A DNA stretch of 64,000 nucleotides from Actinacidiphila acididurans (GTDB taxonomy: Bacteria > Actinomycetota > Actinomycetes > Streptomycetales > Streptomycetaceae). The position numbers were made by a program, and so were the translations under genes. Of the stretch, positions 8,601-16,987 are shown one piece after another. The first letter of the stretch is position 1, and each line of letters begins with the position of its first letter. Location: assembly GCF_016918855.1 (NCBI RefSeq), contig NZ_JADKYB010000009.1:1-64000 (forward strand). Reading direction: 5' to 3'. A model generated the notes under the pieces. That model saw only the letters and a list, made by a program, of their open reading frames with translations, ran no database searches and was not told the DNA's origin.

Positions 8601-9062
8601 CGGCACGCCGCCGTTGGGGCCCTGAACCGCTGTCCAGTGGCAGGACGTTGAACGACAAGCTCAGGGCTGGGCAGGCTGTTCGGACACGACCGCGACTTTC
8701 CGCCCGGTCAGGCCCGAACGTTGGCCTCGGGCGTCACCGCATCCTGGCTCGGTCGCCTACGACTGTTCAGCAGGAGTACGGTGCCGGACCGCCCCAGTTC
8801 GCGCCGTTCGCGTACGCATGCCAGGTCCCCCACGCGGCGGCGGGCGGTGCGTGTGATCACGGTTCCCCCTCAAGCGTGCCCGAGCTTCGAGCATGGACCC
8901 CGGATCGCTTCATGCATAGAGCGCCGTCGGCCGGCAAGGAGGTCAGCCCCCCGTGGGGAATTTCGCCGTGCTGATCATGAAGGACATGGGGAATCAACCG
9001 GCAACGTTCGCCCCGTCCCGTGAGCGTCGTGGCCAGGGGTGACCGGCTCCGGCGTGGCCCGG
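8601..9062. other. Gene-free stretch in the decay zone
   Basis: No open frame here has convincing codon bias, ribosome site or recognisable domain; a 108-codon plus-strand frame (8648-8974) looks like chance. It is flanked by IS630 scars and is most simply read as degraded accessory DNA. Confidence 0.5.
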
Positions 9063-9479
9063 TCAGAAGGGCGGAATCTGCTCGGGTACGAGGCCGGCCT
9101 GGCGGAGAAGGCCGTACAGGTCGGTCTCGCCCCAGAACTCAACGATCCGTCCTTCTCGGAGCCGGTAGGACTTGACTCCTGTCATGGTGAGATCCCTGCC
9201 GCTGCGGTCGTGGGTGTAGGTGAGCGTGAAAGCCGCGGTCACCCGGTCGCCGGCGGAGAAGAGGTCGTCCACCTGCACACGGCAGTTGGACAGTCCCGGA
9301 GTCAGCACCGCTCCCTCGGGATAGTGCCGCCCCTGGCCGTGAGTGCCCGCGCCGTGAACGAGGATGTCCTCGGCGAGGAGTTCCTGGAACTCGGCGACCT
9401 CTTTCGTCTCGAAGACCCGAAGGTAGCGGCGGACGACCTCGGCATTGCGCTTGCTGACGGCTTCGGCTGAGTCGGACAT
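9063..9479 (-). CDS. SnoaL-like / NTF2-fold protein
   Basis: A 138-residue protein with the alpha+beta pattern of the SnoaL/NTF2 superfamily: an N-terminal helix pair (RNAEVVRRYLRVFETKEVAEF), a strand AEDILVHGAG, and the closing strands VKSYRLREGRIVEFWGE. Members include polyketide cyclases, limonene-epoxide-type hydrolases and carriers of unknown function. The ATG at 9479 is chosen over an upstream frame start at 9521 because the family begins close to it. No clear Shine-Dalgarno site is seen. It lies intact between two IS630 scars. Confidence 0.75.
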   Translation of the reverse strand: MSDSAEAVSKRNAEVVRRYLRVFETKEVAEFQELLAEDILVHGAGTHGQGRHYPEGAVLTPGLSNCRVQVDDLFSAGDRVTAAFTLTYTHDRSGRDLTMTGVKSYRLREGRIVEFWGETDLYGLLRQAGLVPEQIPPF

Positions 9480-9611
9480 GGAAGGACCGTATCCATCGGC
9501 CGATCGGACTCGCCAGTACACGCCGCCTTGCCGCCTCGTTCGCGCACACCAGGGGAACCGGCCGTTGCTGCGCCCGGAACGACCCCGTGGCTGAGAAAGT
9601 GAGGGTCCGAG

Positions 9612-10026
9612 ATGGTGCTGCTGTCGGCACAGGGCATGAGCGTGGCGAAGATCGCCGAGGTGACGTTCAGGGGGTGGTCGACGACATCAGCCATGACGGC
9701 CTTCGGGTCCTGCTCCGCGAGGAGGGCGTCTCCTTTCGACGCGTGAAGACCTGGAAGACCTCCCGCGACCCGGACTACGGGGCCAAGAAGGCCCGCGTCG
9801 AGCACCTCTACGCAATCGCCGACGGCGAGGTCATGCCCGAGGAGGGCGAGCCCGAAGTCATCGTCTGCATGGACGAGTTCGGGCCCCTCAACCTCCAGCC
9901 TCACCCCGGCCGGCAGTGGGTCGCACGCGGCGGGAAGCACAAGGACCCCGACCGCGAGCCCCGGCCCCGCCGCCGGGCGACATGCACCCGCCCGCACGGG
10001 GTCCGCCGCCTGTTCGCCGCTCGATA
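9612..10026 (+). mobile_element. IS630-family transposase remnant (copy 2)
   Basis: MVLLSAQGMSVAKIAEVTF (from 9612) is the start of an IS630 helix-turn-helix region. The next 80 or so residues are deleted, and the sequence resumes in another frame at 9674 with VVDDISHDGLRVLLREEGVS, WKTSRDPDYGAKKARVEHLY and the first catalytic aspartate block VCMDEFGPLNLQPHPGRQW. It ends at a stop (10024-10026) soon after HGVRRLFAA, so the second half of the DDE domain is missing. It cannot be active. Confidence 0.85.
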
Positions 10027-10124
10027 GGTCGGCCGGGTAAGGGGTCGACTGGGGTGGTCGTGCCGTGCGTGGGGTTTACGGGGGAGGATCTGGTCAGCGG
10101 GTGGCCGAGCTTGGACCGACCGGA

Positions 10125-10850
10125 TCACTCCGTCACGGGCAGGCACTCGGTGAGCAGGGCGACGATGTCGCGCCAGGCTCGCTGCGCGTGCTGTGGGTGG
10201 TAGCCGACGCCGGGGACCGTGGGGTGGTCGACCGGTGGGTGGTGGAAGGCGTGCAAGGCACCGCCGTAGACCACGAGGCGCCAGTCGACGCCCGCGGCCT
10301 GCATCTCGGCGGAGAACGCCTCCCGTTGCGCGCGCGGCATGATCGGGTCCTCCGAACCGACCCCGGCCCACACCGGGCAGCGAATGCGCGCCGCCTCGCC
10401 CGGCCGGCCCGTGGTCAGTGCGTTGACTGTCCCGATCGCGCGCAGGTCGACGCCGTCGCGCCCGAGTTCCAGCCCGATGGCGCCCCCGGTGCCGTAGCCG
10501 ACGGCGGCGATCCGATCGGGGTCGGTTCGCGGTTCGGCGCGCAGCACGTCGAGCGCCGCGTGGCCGATGCCCCGCATCCGGTCGGGGTCGGCGAGCAGCG
10601 GCATACAACGGGCCAGCATCTCCTCGGGGTCGCCCAAATACCGCCCGCCGTGGAGGTCGAACGCCAGCGCCACGTATCCCAGCTCGGCGAGCGCATCGGC
10701 CCGGCGGCGCTCGACGTCGCTCAGCCCCATGCCCTCTGGTCCCAGCAGCACCGCGGGCCGGCGGTCGACACCGGCAGGGAGCGCGAGGTGCCCGATCATC
10801 GTCAGGCCGTCGGCCGGGTACTCGACCGTGCGCGTTGTCATCGTCGTCAT
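10125..10850 (-). CDS. Dienelactone hydrolase family protein lacking the usual Cys nucleophile
   Basis: A 241-residue alpha/beta-hydrolase of the dienelactone hydrolase family: strand PAVLLGPEGMGLS (oxyanion region), AFDLHGGRYLGD, the elbow AAVGYGTGGAIG (about residues 115-126), the acid in GVGSEDPIMP and the catalytic histidine in GALHAFHHPP. The family elbow is normally G-x-C-x-G-G; here the nucleophile position (about residue 120) is glycine. Either the protein is not a hydrolase of the usual mechanism or another residue serves. Two ATGs (10850 and 10841) are possible starts. It is intact between degraded genes. Confidence 0.82.
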   Translation of the reverse strand: MTTMTTRTVEYPADGLTMIGHLALPAGVDRRPAVLLGPEGMGLSDVERRRADALAELGYVALAFDLHGGRYLGDPEEMLARCMPLLADPDRMRGIGHAALDVLRAEPRTDPDRIAAVGYGTGGAIGLELGRDGVDLRAIGTVNALTTGRPGEAARIRCPVWAGVGSEDPIMPRAQREAFSAEMQAAGVDWRLVVYGGALHAFHHPPVDHPTVPGVGYHPQHAQRAWRDIVALLTECLPVTE

Positions 10851-10928
10851 GAGACTGGACTGTAGAGATCGTCAAGCCCGGTCGGGCCGGGGTTCACCGC
10901 TGGCAGAACAGCGCGGGTGTCCCTCTGA

Positions 10929-11201
10929 AGTGCCGGCGACGCCAACCCGGCCGCCCTCGTCTCCGCCCGCGGCGACTACGGCCCGGGCAGCCCGCAGCAC
11001 GGCAAGGACTTCCTCGTTCCCGCCCTGGAGATCACCCTCGGCGACGCGCTGGGCCTCGACGTCCGCACCATCACGCGCGAGCTGACGTACGCGCCGGTCA
11101 TGGAGCCGCTCAAGCACCTGCTTCCGCTCCACGAGACCGCCCTTGCCGAGGCCCACGACCTGGCCCGCCGCAACACCGCGGACCTGTCCCCGGCGGCCTG
11201 A
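10929..11201 (+). pseudogene. C-terminal fragment of an FMN-dependent NADH-azoreductase-like gene
   Basis: About 90 codons, open from 10929 to the stop at 11199-11201, encode ALVSARGDYGPGSP, then FLVPALEITLGDALGLD and a C-terminal helix EAHDLARRNTADL. The pattern TARGG-x-Y..., then a dimer helix and LGLDV matches the last third of AzoR-type flavodoxin-fold quinone/azo reductases. There is an in-frame stop at 10926-10928 and no start, so the first two thirds are lost. Family assignment is by pattern only. Confidence 0.55.
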
Positions 11202-11388
11202 GACCACCGGAACCGGCACGCCCCGATCCAGGCTCGCGCGGCACCACGCTGCGCGAGCGGCTGGAGCAGCTGCGCCGGCAGACCGCGGCGCGCACCGGGC
11301 CGGCCGGACCCGCGCCGCGGTCCCGCCGACTGCGGGAGCTCGCCGATGACCGCATGACCTGCGAGCTGAGCAGAACCCGTAGGTGCCG

Positions 11389-12261
11389 TTACGTGGTTTG
11401 CGGCACGACGGCCACCGGGCAGGCGGCTTGGTGCAGCAGTGCGTGGTTGACCCGTCCGAGTTGCAGGCCGGGCAGGCCGGTGCGTTGGTGTGCGCCCACC
11501 ACGAGCAGGTCGCTCGATTTCGAGGCCTCCAGAAGTGGGGTCCTGGCCCGGCCCTCGGGGGTGCTGGTGCGCACGGTGACCTTCGGGTAGTCCTTGCGCA
11601 CCTGGCCCAGCGCGTCGTCGAGGAGCTGCGCGGCTGCCGCGGCGTCCGGGTCCGTGCCCTGCGGCGTCTCGGGCCGGTCTGCCTGTTCCGCGGTTCGGTG
11701 CTGCCAGGCGTGCAGGGCGTGCAGCTCCGCCTCGCGCCCTTGCGCCGCTTCGAAGGCGAATCGCACCACGGCGGAGGATTCACCGTGGCTGCCGACACCG
11801 AGGCAGACGCGGCCGAAGTCGCCGTCAATGTTCGGGTCGGCTCCCCGGACGACGACCACCGGACACGGCGCGCGCCCGACCACCGTCAGGCTGGTGGAGC
11901 CCAGAAGCATGCTGGCGATTTCGCCCTGCCCGCGGTTGCCGACCACCACTGCGTACGCCTCGGGCGCCAGGCCGACCAGTACGCCGACGGGTTCGTCGGG
12001 AACGATGTCCGCCGACGTGGCGACACCCGGGCCGATCCGGGCCGCCCGCTCGGAGGCCGTTGTCACGATTTTCTCGGCCAGGGCCCGGTGGCTTGTGGGG
12101 GTGGTGCCCGGTGGAATCGCCATCTGGATGTAGCTGTCGAACGCTGCCGCGTGCACGATGCGCACCGGCGCGTCCTGGCGCGCGGCTTCGGCAACGGCCC
12201 AGTCCAGGGCTTGCAGGCTGGGTTCGGACCCGTCGACTCCGACGATGAATGGCTTCTTCAT
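11389..12261 (-). CDS. Universal stress protein, tandem UspA domains
   Basis: A 290-residue protein with two UspA domains. Domain 1 opens FIVGVDGSEPSLQALDWA and carries the ATP-type loop VGNRGQGEIASMLLGSTS. Domain 2 starts near residue 150 (CLGVGSHGESSAVVRFAFEA) and ends VVGAHQRTGLPGLQLGRVNH with a matching G-2x-G-9x-G-like loop. Both domains thus retain nucleotide-binding features. Tandem USPs are common in Streptomyces and are linked to hypoxia or dormancy control. The ATG at 12261 is well placed. A degraded USP relic lies just upstream on the same strand. Confidence 0.9.
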   Translation of the reverse strand: MKKPFIVGVDGSEPSLQALDWAVAEAARQDAPVRIVHAAAFDSYIQMAIPPGTTPTSHRALAEKIVTTASERAARIGPGVATSADIVPDEPVGVLVGLAPEAYAVVVGNRGQGEIASMLLGSTSLTVVGRAPCPVVVVRGADPNIDGDFGRVCLGVGSHGESSAVVRFAFEAAQGREAELHALHAWQHRTAEQADRPETPQGTDPDAAAAAQLLDDALGQVRKDYPKVTVRTSTPEGRARTPLLEASKSSDLLVVGAHQRTGLPGLQLGRVNHALLHQAACPVAVVPQTT

Positions 12262-12363
12262 GACCGCACCAGCCTCTCGGCCTGACGTCCGTTTCTCGCG
12301 TGCATCTCCACGGTCCCCCCGACCCGACCCACGTGCCAGGCCAGGCGAACCGTGGCCAGGGGG

Positions 12364-12560
12364 TCAACGGCTGCGGGCCGGGACGGCTACCGGGCAGTGC
12401 GTGTGGTGCCGGACCGCGTGCGTGACCAGGCCGCGGCCTGCGCCGAACGGGTGTGCCGGCCGTCCCTGACCGCGGCCACCACCGCGCGGGCCGGCAGATC
12501 CGGCACCTCGCGCACCACGATCACGGACCCGCCGCTGTCGGCGGTGACGCATCTCGGCCG
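12364..12560 (-). pseudogene. Universal stress protein relic
   Basis: Two short USP-like pieces occur in different frames: GGSVIVVREVPDLPARAVV (about 12530-12474) and GLVTHAVRHHTHCPVAVP ending at the stop near 12364. The second is the characteristic C-terminal strand and helix of UspA domains. The two are joined by a deletion. It lies about 100 bp upstream of the intact tandem USP gene. Confidence 0.45.
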
Positions 12561-12921
12561 GTGTCTGCTCCTGCCATGATCAGTGGTTACCGCCGGTAGC
12601 GGGGCGGCCGCCCGCCGGCCAAGCGGTCCGGCGTGCACGTGGCCCGTACGCGGTTCGGGCATCTGCTCGGTGTGCGGATCGCGCACCCGCACATACGGGC
12701 CGCACAACACCATCGGCTCCGCCCCGGCGTCCACTCACGTCACGTGGACCAGGGCACTGCTGTCTGCCGACGAGGTGGCCGGCGAGCATCGGCGACGAAC
12801 GCCGCACGCCAGACGCACTCGATCCTGCGGTTTTGGCGTCCTTACGTGTGGCGCAGAGCACTGCGCCCCCGTGGTCGGCCGGCGGCACACTGTGGGGAAA
12901 GACGTGGGATGGGGGAGGACC
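12561..12921. other. Upstream region of the AraC gene, no gene recognised
   Basis: No frame has a recognisable domain. Frames on either strand that cross this stretch belong to shadows of the AraC gene or of the USP relic. The promoter of the AraC gene should lie at its right end. Confidence 0.4.
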
Positions 12922-13911
12922 ATGTTGCAGGGGATGTTCCGGAGCGGGGAACTGCCGGCGGGGGAGCGGCTGGCCGCCGCGGATGAGCTCTTCGGCCGCA
13001 GTGTTCTGCCGATGAGGCTGGTCAGCCAGGCGGACGGGGTGTTCGAGGCGACGGTGCGGCATGTGGACCTCGCGTCGATGAAGGTGGTGGAACTCGCCGC
13101 GACCCCGGCGGCCATGCTGCGTACGCCGCGGCTGATCCGGCGGGCTGATCCGGAGGTGCTCTCGGTGATCCTCTCGCTGAACGGGGGCCTGGTGGTGAGC
13201 CAGTCGGGGCGGGAGACCGAGGTCGGCCGGGACCAGCTCGCGCTGTACGACAGCTCGCTTCCGTTCCGGATAGGGGTGGCGACGGGCGACGGTACGACGA
13301 CGGTGGTGTCGGCGCATGTGCCGCGCGCCCAGATGGAGTTACCGCTCGCAGGGCTCGGCCGGCTGCTGGCGCGGCCGCTGCCGGCGGGGAGGGGCTCGGG
13401 CTTCGGCGGGTTGCTCACGCAGCTCCTGACCGACGTGACGGGCGAGCCGGGCGACCACCGTCCGGTCGACCTGGTCCGTATGGGGAGCATCGCCCACGAC
13501 CTGCTGACCGCGGTGGTCGCCCACCACCTGGACGCCGAGACGGCGGTGCCGGACGACGCACGCCACCGCGCGCTGCTGCTGCGCATCGACTCCTTCGTCC
13601 GCAAGCAGCTCCACGACCCCACGCTGTCCCCGGCAACCATCGCCGCCGCTCATCACATCTCGGTCGGCCACCTGCACCGCTTGTTCGGGCCCCGAGGCAC
13701 CACTGTCGCCGCGTGGATCCGCCGCCAGCGCCTGGAACGGGCCCGCCGCGACCTCGCCGACCCCGCGCTCCGCGAGTTGCCGGTGCACCGCATCGCGACC
13801 CGCTGGGGTTTCACCGGCCACTCGACCTTCACCCGCGCCTTCCGCGCCGCCTACGGCACCGCGCCCCAGGACTACCGCCACCAGGCCGCGGCGGCGCCCG
13901 GCCACGAATAG
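12922..13911 (+). CDS. AraC-family transcriptional regulator
   Basis: A 329-residue regulator with the cupin-like AraC-binding domain (residues about 20-200) and a C-terminal double HTH. The HTH blocks are IAAAHHISVGHLHRLFG (about 240-256) and IATRWGFTGHSTFTRAF (about 290-306), ending with AYGTAPQDYR, the classic AraC signature. The ATG at 12922 follows the purine-rich GGGGGAGGAC; the open frame extends upstream to 12583 without conserved content. No adjacent target operon is obvious. Related Streptomyces proteins activate or repress catabolic and stress genes. Confidence 0.88.
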   Translation: MLQGMFRSGELPAGERLAAADELFGRSVLPMRLVSQADGVFEATVRHVDLASMKVVELAATPAAMLRTPRLIRRADPEVLSVILSLNGGLVVSQSGRETEVGRDQLALYDSSLPFRIGVATGDGTTTVVSAHVPRAQMELPLAGLGRLLARPLPAGRGSGFGGLLTQLLTDVTGEPGDHRPVDLVRMGSIAHDLLTAVVAHHLDAETAVPDDARHRALLLRIDSFVRKQLHDPTLSPATIAAAHHISVGHLHRLFGPRGTTVAAWIRRQRLERARRDLADPALRELPVHRIATRWGFTGHSTFTRAFRAAYGTAPQDYRHQAAAAPGHE

Positions 13912-14252
13912 ACCCTGGGAAGCCGCCCTCGGAAGAAAGCACGCATCGACAAGTACCGGGCACGCATCGTCAAGGCCGGTCGCGGTCACGCCCGCCTAGT
14001 CTCCCGGTCAGACGAACGGCGGACCGCGTGTCACCGCGGGGGCGGCAGCCGCATGAAGCCGGGCCGACCCGGCGCCTTGCGACCCCGCCCCTGGCGTGCA
14101 CGCGGACCATCAACGGAGGGAGCTCGGCAATGCGGACGCACGAACGGATGGGGACGGCCTTCCCGCGGCCCGGTGACGAAAGCACGTCCCGGCGACCTCT
14201 CCGCACCGCTCAGGGCATCTGGTTTCCCCTGACCCGCTAATGGCCCAATCAT
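13912..14252. other. Intergenic stretch, nothing recognised
   Basis: About 340 bases separate the AraC gene from the small exported protein. Minor open frames have no recognisable domain. No strong terminator-like hairpin was identified. Confidence 0.4.
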
Positions 14253-14714
14253 GTGGCCGGTATGCTGCCGCGGAGCCGGGGCCGCAAGGCCCCCGCCCCC
14301 CGTCCGTGGAGTGTTGTGACCGGCAGAATATGCGCAGCGCCTTCCCGTCTGCGAGCGCAAGCGGTGTGGTCTCTGCTGTTGGTCGGCATCGGCGCGACGT
14401 CCGTGAGCTGCGTTGACCCGACCGACCCGGCTCAGGTCGAGCCTGTTGCTCTCCTGAACGATTCGCGCACCGCGGTCAACGTCTCGTGGTGCGGAGAAGA
14501 CACGGGCTGCAAGGACCATGAAGTACTGGGCACTGTCGCGCCGCGAAAAAAGTCGACCTACCGGATCTCGTCCTATGAAATTGTGTTCAGGCTGGAATTC
14601 GGGGACGGCTCGGTAAAATTTCTCTGCCGAGACGATGCGGAGGGGACCACCATGCGGTCCTCCGCCGCGGTGAGCACGATCGGCCTTGCCTATCGCAACT
14701 GCTCGCAGGGCTGA
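14253..14714 (+). CDS. Small exported or lipoprotein-like protein
   Basis: Up to 153 residues. A hydrophobic segment VWSLLLVGIGATSVSC precedes a cysteine (near residue 53 of the long form), which could be a poor lipobox (SVSC lacks the usual Leu/Val at -3) or an ordinary signal-peptide end. The mature part has four further cysteines (SWCGEDTGC, FLCRDD, RNCSQG) and a beta-rich look, so a small disulfide-bonded extracytoplasmic domain is likely. The start is uncertain: GTG 14253 and ATG 14262 give an overlong leader, and internal GTGs would give a normal signal peptide. Codon bias is weaker than in the neighbours. No family was recognised. Confidence 0.55.
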   Translation: MAGMLPRSRGRKAPAPRPWSVVTGRICAAPSRLRAQAVWSLLLVGIGATSVSCVDPTDPAQVEPVALLNDSRTAVNVSWCGEDTGCKDHEVLGTVAPRKKSTYRISSYEIVFRLEFGDGSVKFLCRDDAEGTTMRSSAAVSTIGLAYRNCSQG

Positions 14715-14731
14715 GCCCCCGCGACCAGGCG

Positions 14732-15100
14732 TCAGCGCCTCGTGCGGGTGCGCAGGGCGAGGGCGCCGGCCAGGGCGAGGCCGCTTGTGGCGAGGACGGT
14801 GAGGGAGCCGGGGGAGCGCAGGATGCGCTTGGGGTCGGCGGCCAGGAAGGACCAGCGGGCCTGGACCGACATGACGGAGCCCGTGCTCTGCAGGGAGGCC
14901 ATCGAGATCATCGACATGGCCGAGCCGATCGAACCGATGGACAGCGAGGAGCCGACCGAGCCGATCGACAGTACCGATCCCACGGAACCGATGGAGAGTA
15001 CGGATCCCGCGGAACCGATCGACAGGAACGAGCGCGTCGACCACAGGGAGAACGAGGAACCGTCGGCAGCGCTGGGCAGGTAGTCCGTCATGACGATCAT
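14732..15100 (-). CDS. Small membrane-anchored protein with SIGSxGSxL repeats
   Basis: A 122-residue protein whose residues about 28-65 are a tandem nonapeptide repeat, SIGSAGSVL, SIGSVGSVL, SIGSVGSSL, SIGSIGSAM, fading into SMISMASLQSTGSVMSVQ. A single hydrophobic segment near the C-terminus (LTVLATSGLALAGALAL) is followed by RTRTRR, giving a tail anchor with positive-inside topology. The regular small-residue repeat suggests a beta-solenoid or a stacked fibre-like fold. It lies downstream of the FAD monooxygenase on the same strand but is separated from it by two hairpins. No function is known to me. Confidence 0.65.
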   Translation of the reverse strand: MIVMTDYLPSAADGSSFSLWSTRSFLSIGSAGSVLSIGSVGSVLSIGSVGSSLSIGSIGSAMSMISMASLQSTGSVMSVQARWSFLAADPKRILRSPGSLTVLATSGLALAGALALRTRTRR

Positions 15101-15156
15101 TGTGCCGTGCGGGCGCCCGACCGCGCGGCAATACGACTGCGAGCCTCGGATCCGCA

Positions 15157-15219
15157 GGGCCGCCGACCCCGTTGTCGGCGGCCCCGGTCCGCGGCGGGGC
15201 CGTACGGGAGTACGGCCCC
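15157..15219. terminator. Two tandem perfect hairpins
   Basis: Hairpin 1 has 11-bp arms 15157-15167 / 15174-15184 with a 6-base loop. Hairpin 2 has 10-bp arms 15196-15205 / 15210-15219 with a GGGA loop. They sit just past the stop of the minus-strand FAD monooxygenase and should end its transcript before the SIGS-repeat gene. Confidence 0.75.
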
Positions 15220-15232
15220 AAGAGGGCGCTCC

Positions 15233-16606
15233 TCATGGGCGGACCTTTTCCGGCGTGGGTACGCCCGTCCGGGGCCCTGGCCCCACGCTCCGGCCGCCGT
15301 GCAGCAGGACCTTGACCGCGCGGTCGGGCCGCAGCAGGCTCTGCGGCGGCGCGATCAGGCCCGTGACCCGTACGAACGCCTCGGACAGCGAGGGGTCGGT
15401 CTCGGCCGCGGCGTGCAGCCGCGCCAGGTAGGCGTTGATCACCCGCACCCTTGGCGTGCGCTTTCCCGGCACTCCGGGGAAGACCAGGTCGGACGCCGTG
15501 GTGATGTCCCACGCGTCGTTGACCGCGGCTGCCGCGGCCTTGAAGTAGGTGCGCCAGTCCGGCTTTCCGCCGTCGGCCAGCACCCGGCCGAGGGCGGCGG
15601 CCTGCAACGCGGCCGACGTCATGCCCTGCCCGTAGAGCGGGTTGAACGCGCACACCGCGTCGCCCAGCACCAGCAGGCCGTCGGGGAAGTCGCGCACCTG
15701 CTCGTAGTGGTGCCGTACGTTGGCCGGGTAGCGGAAGGCCACCGGGTCGTCCAGCGGCTCGCCCGCGCGCATCGCGTCGATGACGTCGGGGAACTGGAGG
15801 GTCTCGGCGAAGTCCGTGAACTCGTCGGGGTCGGTGGGCGGATGGTCGCCCAGAAGGCCCGCCAGCGTCACGAAATGGGTGCCGTCCTCCAGGGCCACCA
15901 TGCCCGCGGCCCGGGGGTTGTCGGGTGTCCAGCCGAGCAGGACCAGCCGGTCCTCGCCGAGGAAGCCCTCGGGAAAGCGGTACCTGCGGGTGGAGTACCC
16001 GACGTCCACGGCCATCCGCTCCACCGGCGCCGGCTCGTACCCCAGGTCCGTCAGCCACCTCGGCATCCGGGACGCCCGCCCGGTCGTATCGACCACCAGG
16101 TCCGCCGTCAGTGCCTGATCCTCCGCGCCCTGCGCGCCGACCCGCACTCCGGTCACCCGCCGCCGGTCCGCCGTTGCGGTCAGCTCGATGACGTCCCGGC
16201 CGTCGGCGAACTCCACCCCGGGCAGCGCGCGCACCCGGGTCCGTACCAGATCCTCCAGCAGGTGGCGGCCGCAGAACAGCATCGGCTGGCCGATGTCCAT
16301 GCGGCGCAGCCGGTGGCCGTTGATGATCCAGCGGATGTTGCCGAGCAGGTCGCCCTGATGCGCTCCGGCGGCCACCGCCTCGTCGGCCAGCCCGGGCAGG
16401 AACTCCTCCAACTGCCGTACGCCGCTGGCCAGCAGCGCGTGGGTGTGCCGGCTCTGCGGGACGCCGCGCCGGTGCGCGGGGGACGTGGGCAGGACATCCC
16501 GTTCCACGAGGGTCACCGAGTCGTAGGTTCTGCTCAGCACGGCGGCCGTCAGCAGGCCCGCCATGCTGGCGCCGAGGACTACCGCACGGTTCTTCCCTTC
16601 GGGCAT
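15233..16606 (-). CDS. FAD-dependent monooxygenase (PHBH/SQE-like)
   Basis: A 457-residue group A flavoprotein. The N-terminal dinucleotide motif is VVLGASMAGLLTAAVLS (about residues 9-25) followed by VERD, which contacts the FAD ribose. The second FAD motif is LLVLGDAVCAFNPLYGQGMT (about 315-334), where the aspartate binds the pyrophosphate. The region between fits a substrate domain. Related Streptomyces proteins include epoxidases and hydroxylases of secondary metabolism, but there is no biosynthetic cluster here, so the substrate is open. The ATG at 16606 directly precedes the FAD fold. Confidence 0.85.
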   Translation of the reverse strand: MPEGKNRAVVLGASMAGLLTAAVLSRTYDSVTLVERDVLPTSPAHRRGVPQSRHTHALLASGVRQLEEFLPGLADEAVAAGAHQGDLLGNIRWIINGHRLRRMDIGQPMLFCGRHLLEDLVRTRVRALPGVEFADGRDVIELTATADRRRVTGVRVGAQGAEDQALTADLVVDTTGRASRMPRWLTDLGYEPAPVERMAVDVGYSTRRYRFPEGFLGEDRLVLLGWTPDNPRAAGMVALEDGTHFVTLAGLLGDHPPTDPDEFTDFAETLQFPDVIDAMRAGEPLDDPVAFRYPANVRHHYEQVRDFPDGLLVLGDAVCAFNPLYGQGMTSAALQAAALGRVLADGGKPDWRTYFKAAAAAVNDAWDITTASDLVFPGVPGKRTPRVRVINAYLARLHAAAETDPSLSEAFVRVTGLIAPPQSLLRPDRAVKVLLHGGRSVGPGPRTGVPTPEKVRP

Positions 16607-16987
16607 GGCTCATCCTCCGTGTGGGGGACGTCAGGGCACATGAGCGTCACCCCGCGTTCGCCCGCGCGACCACTTCGAGATTGCCGTCGCCCCACTCACC
16701 GGCCCGTACCGCGCCCCGGAGCCCCGCCAAATGCCCTGCCCAGCGGGGTACATGGGCGGAATGTGCAGTTCAGCCGTACGAGCGCGCGCACTGCGCCTGC
16801 ACCTGTTGTCGTACGGCGCCCGGAGCGAAAACGCCCCCCGCCTGGCCGGGCGCCTGCTCCGGGCCCACGACCCTGCTGATCATGGAGTTGCGACGCTCTG
16901 TGATCACCGGGGAGACCTGCGCCCGCGCTGCCATCGTGGCTGACCGAACTGCTCTGGGAGCAAATCTCTCGCCGGCTGCAAGACAGC
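16607..16987. other. Intergenic stretch upstream of the FAD monooxygenase
   Basis: This 381-base gap carries the promoter region of the FAD monooxygenase. Small frames on both strands have no recognisable product. The TetR gene on the right ends at 16988. Confidence 0.4.

Noticed and set aside
8648..8974. 108-codon plus-strand frame between the IS630 scars
   Set aside because: Random-looking composition, no domain, and no neighbour logic.
11202..11388. Helical fragment TTLRERLEQLRRQTAARTG
   Set aside because: It is too short, has no start, and has no family match that I can support; it is probably debris next to the azoreductase relic.
14031..16613. 860-codon minus-strand frame covering the FAD monooxygenase
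   Set aside because: It overlaps the FAD gene in another frame and encodes Arg/Gly/Pro-rich sequence; the 457-residue frame carries all FAD motifs.
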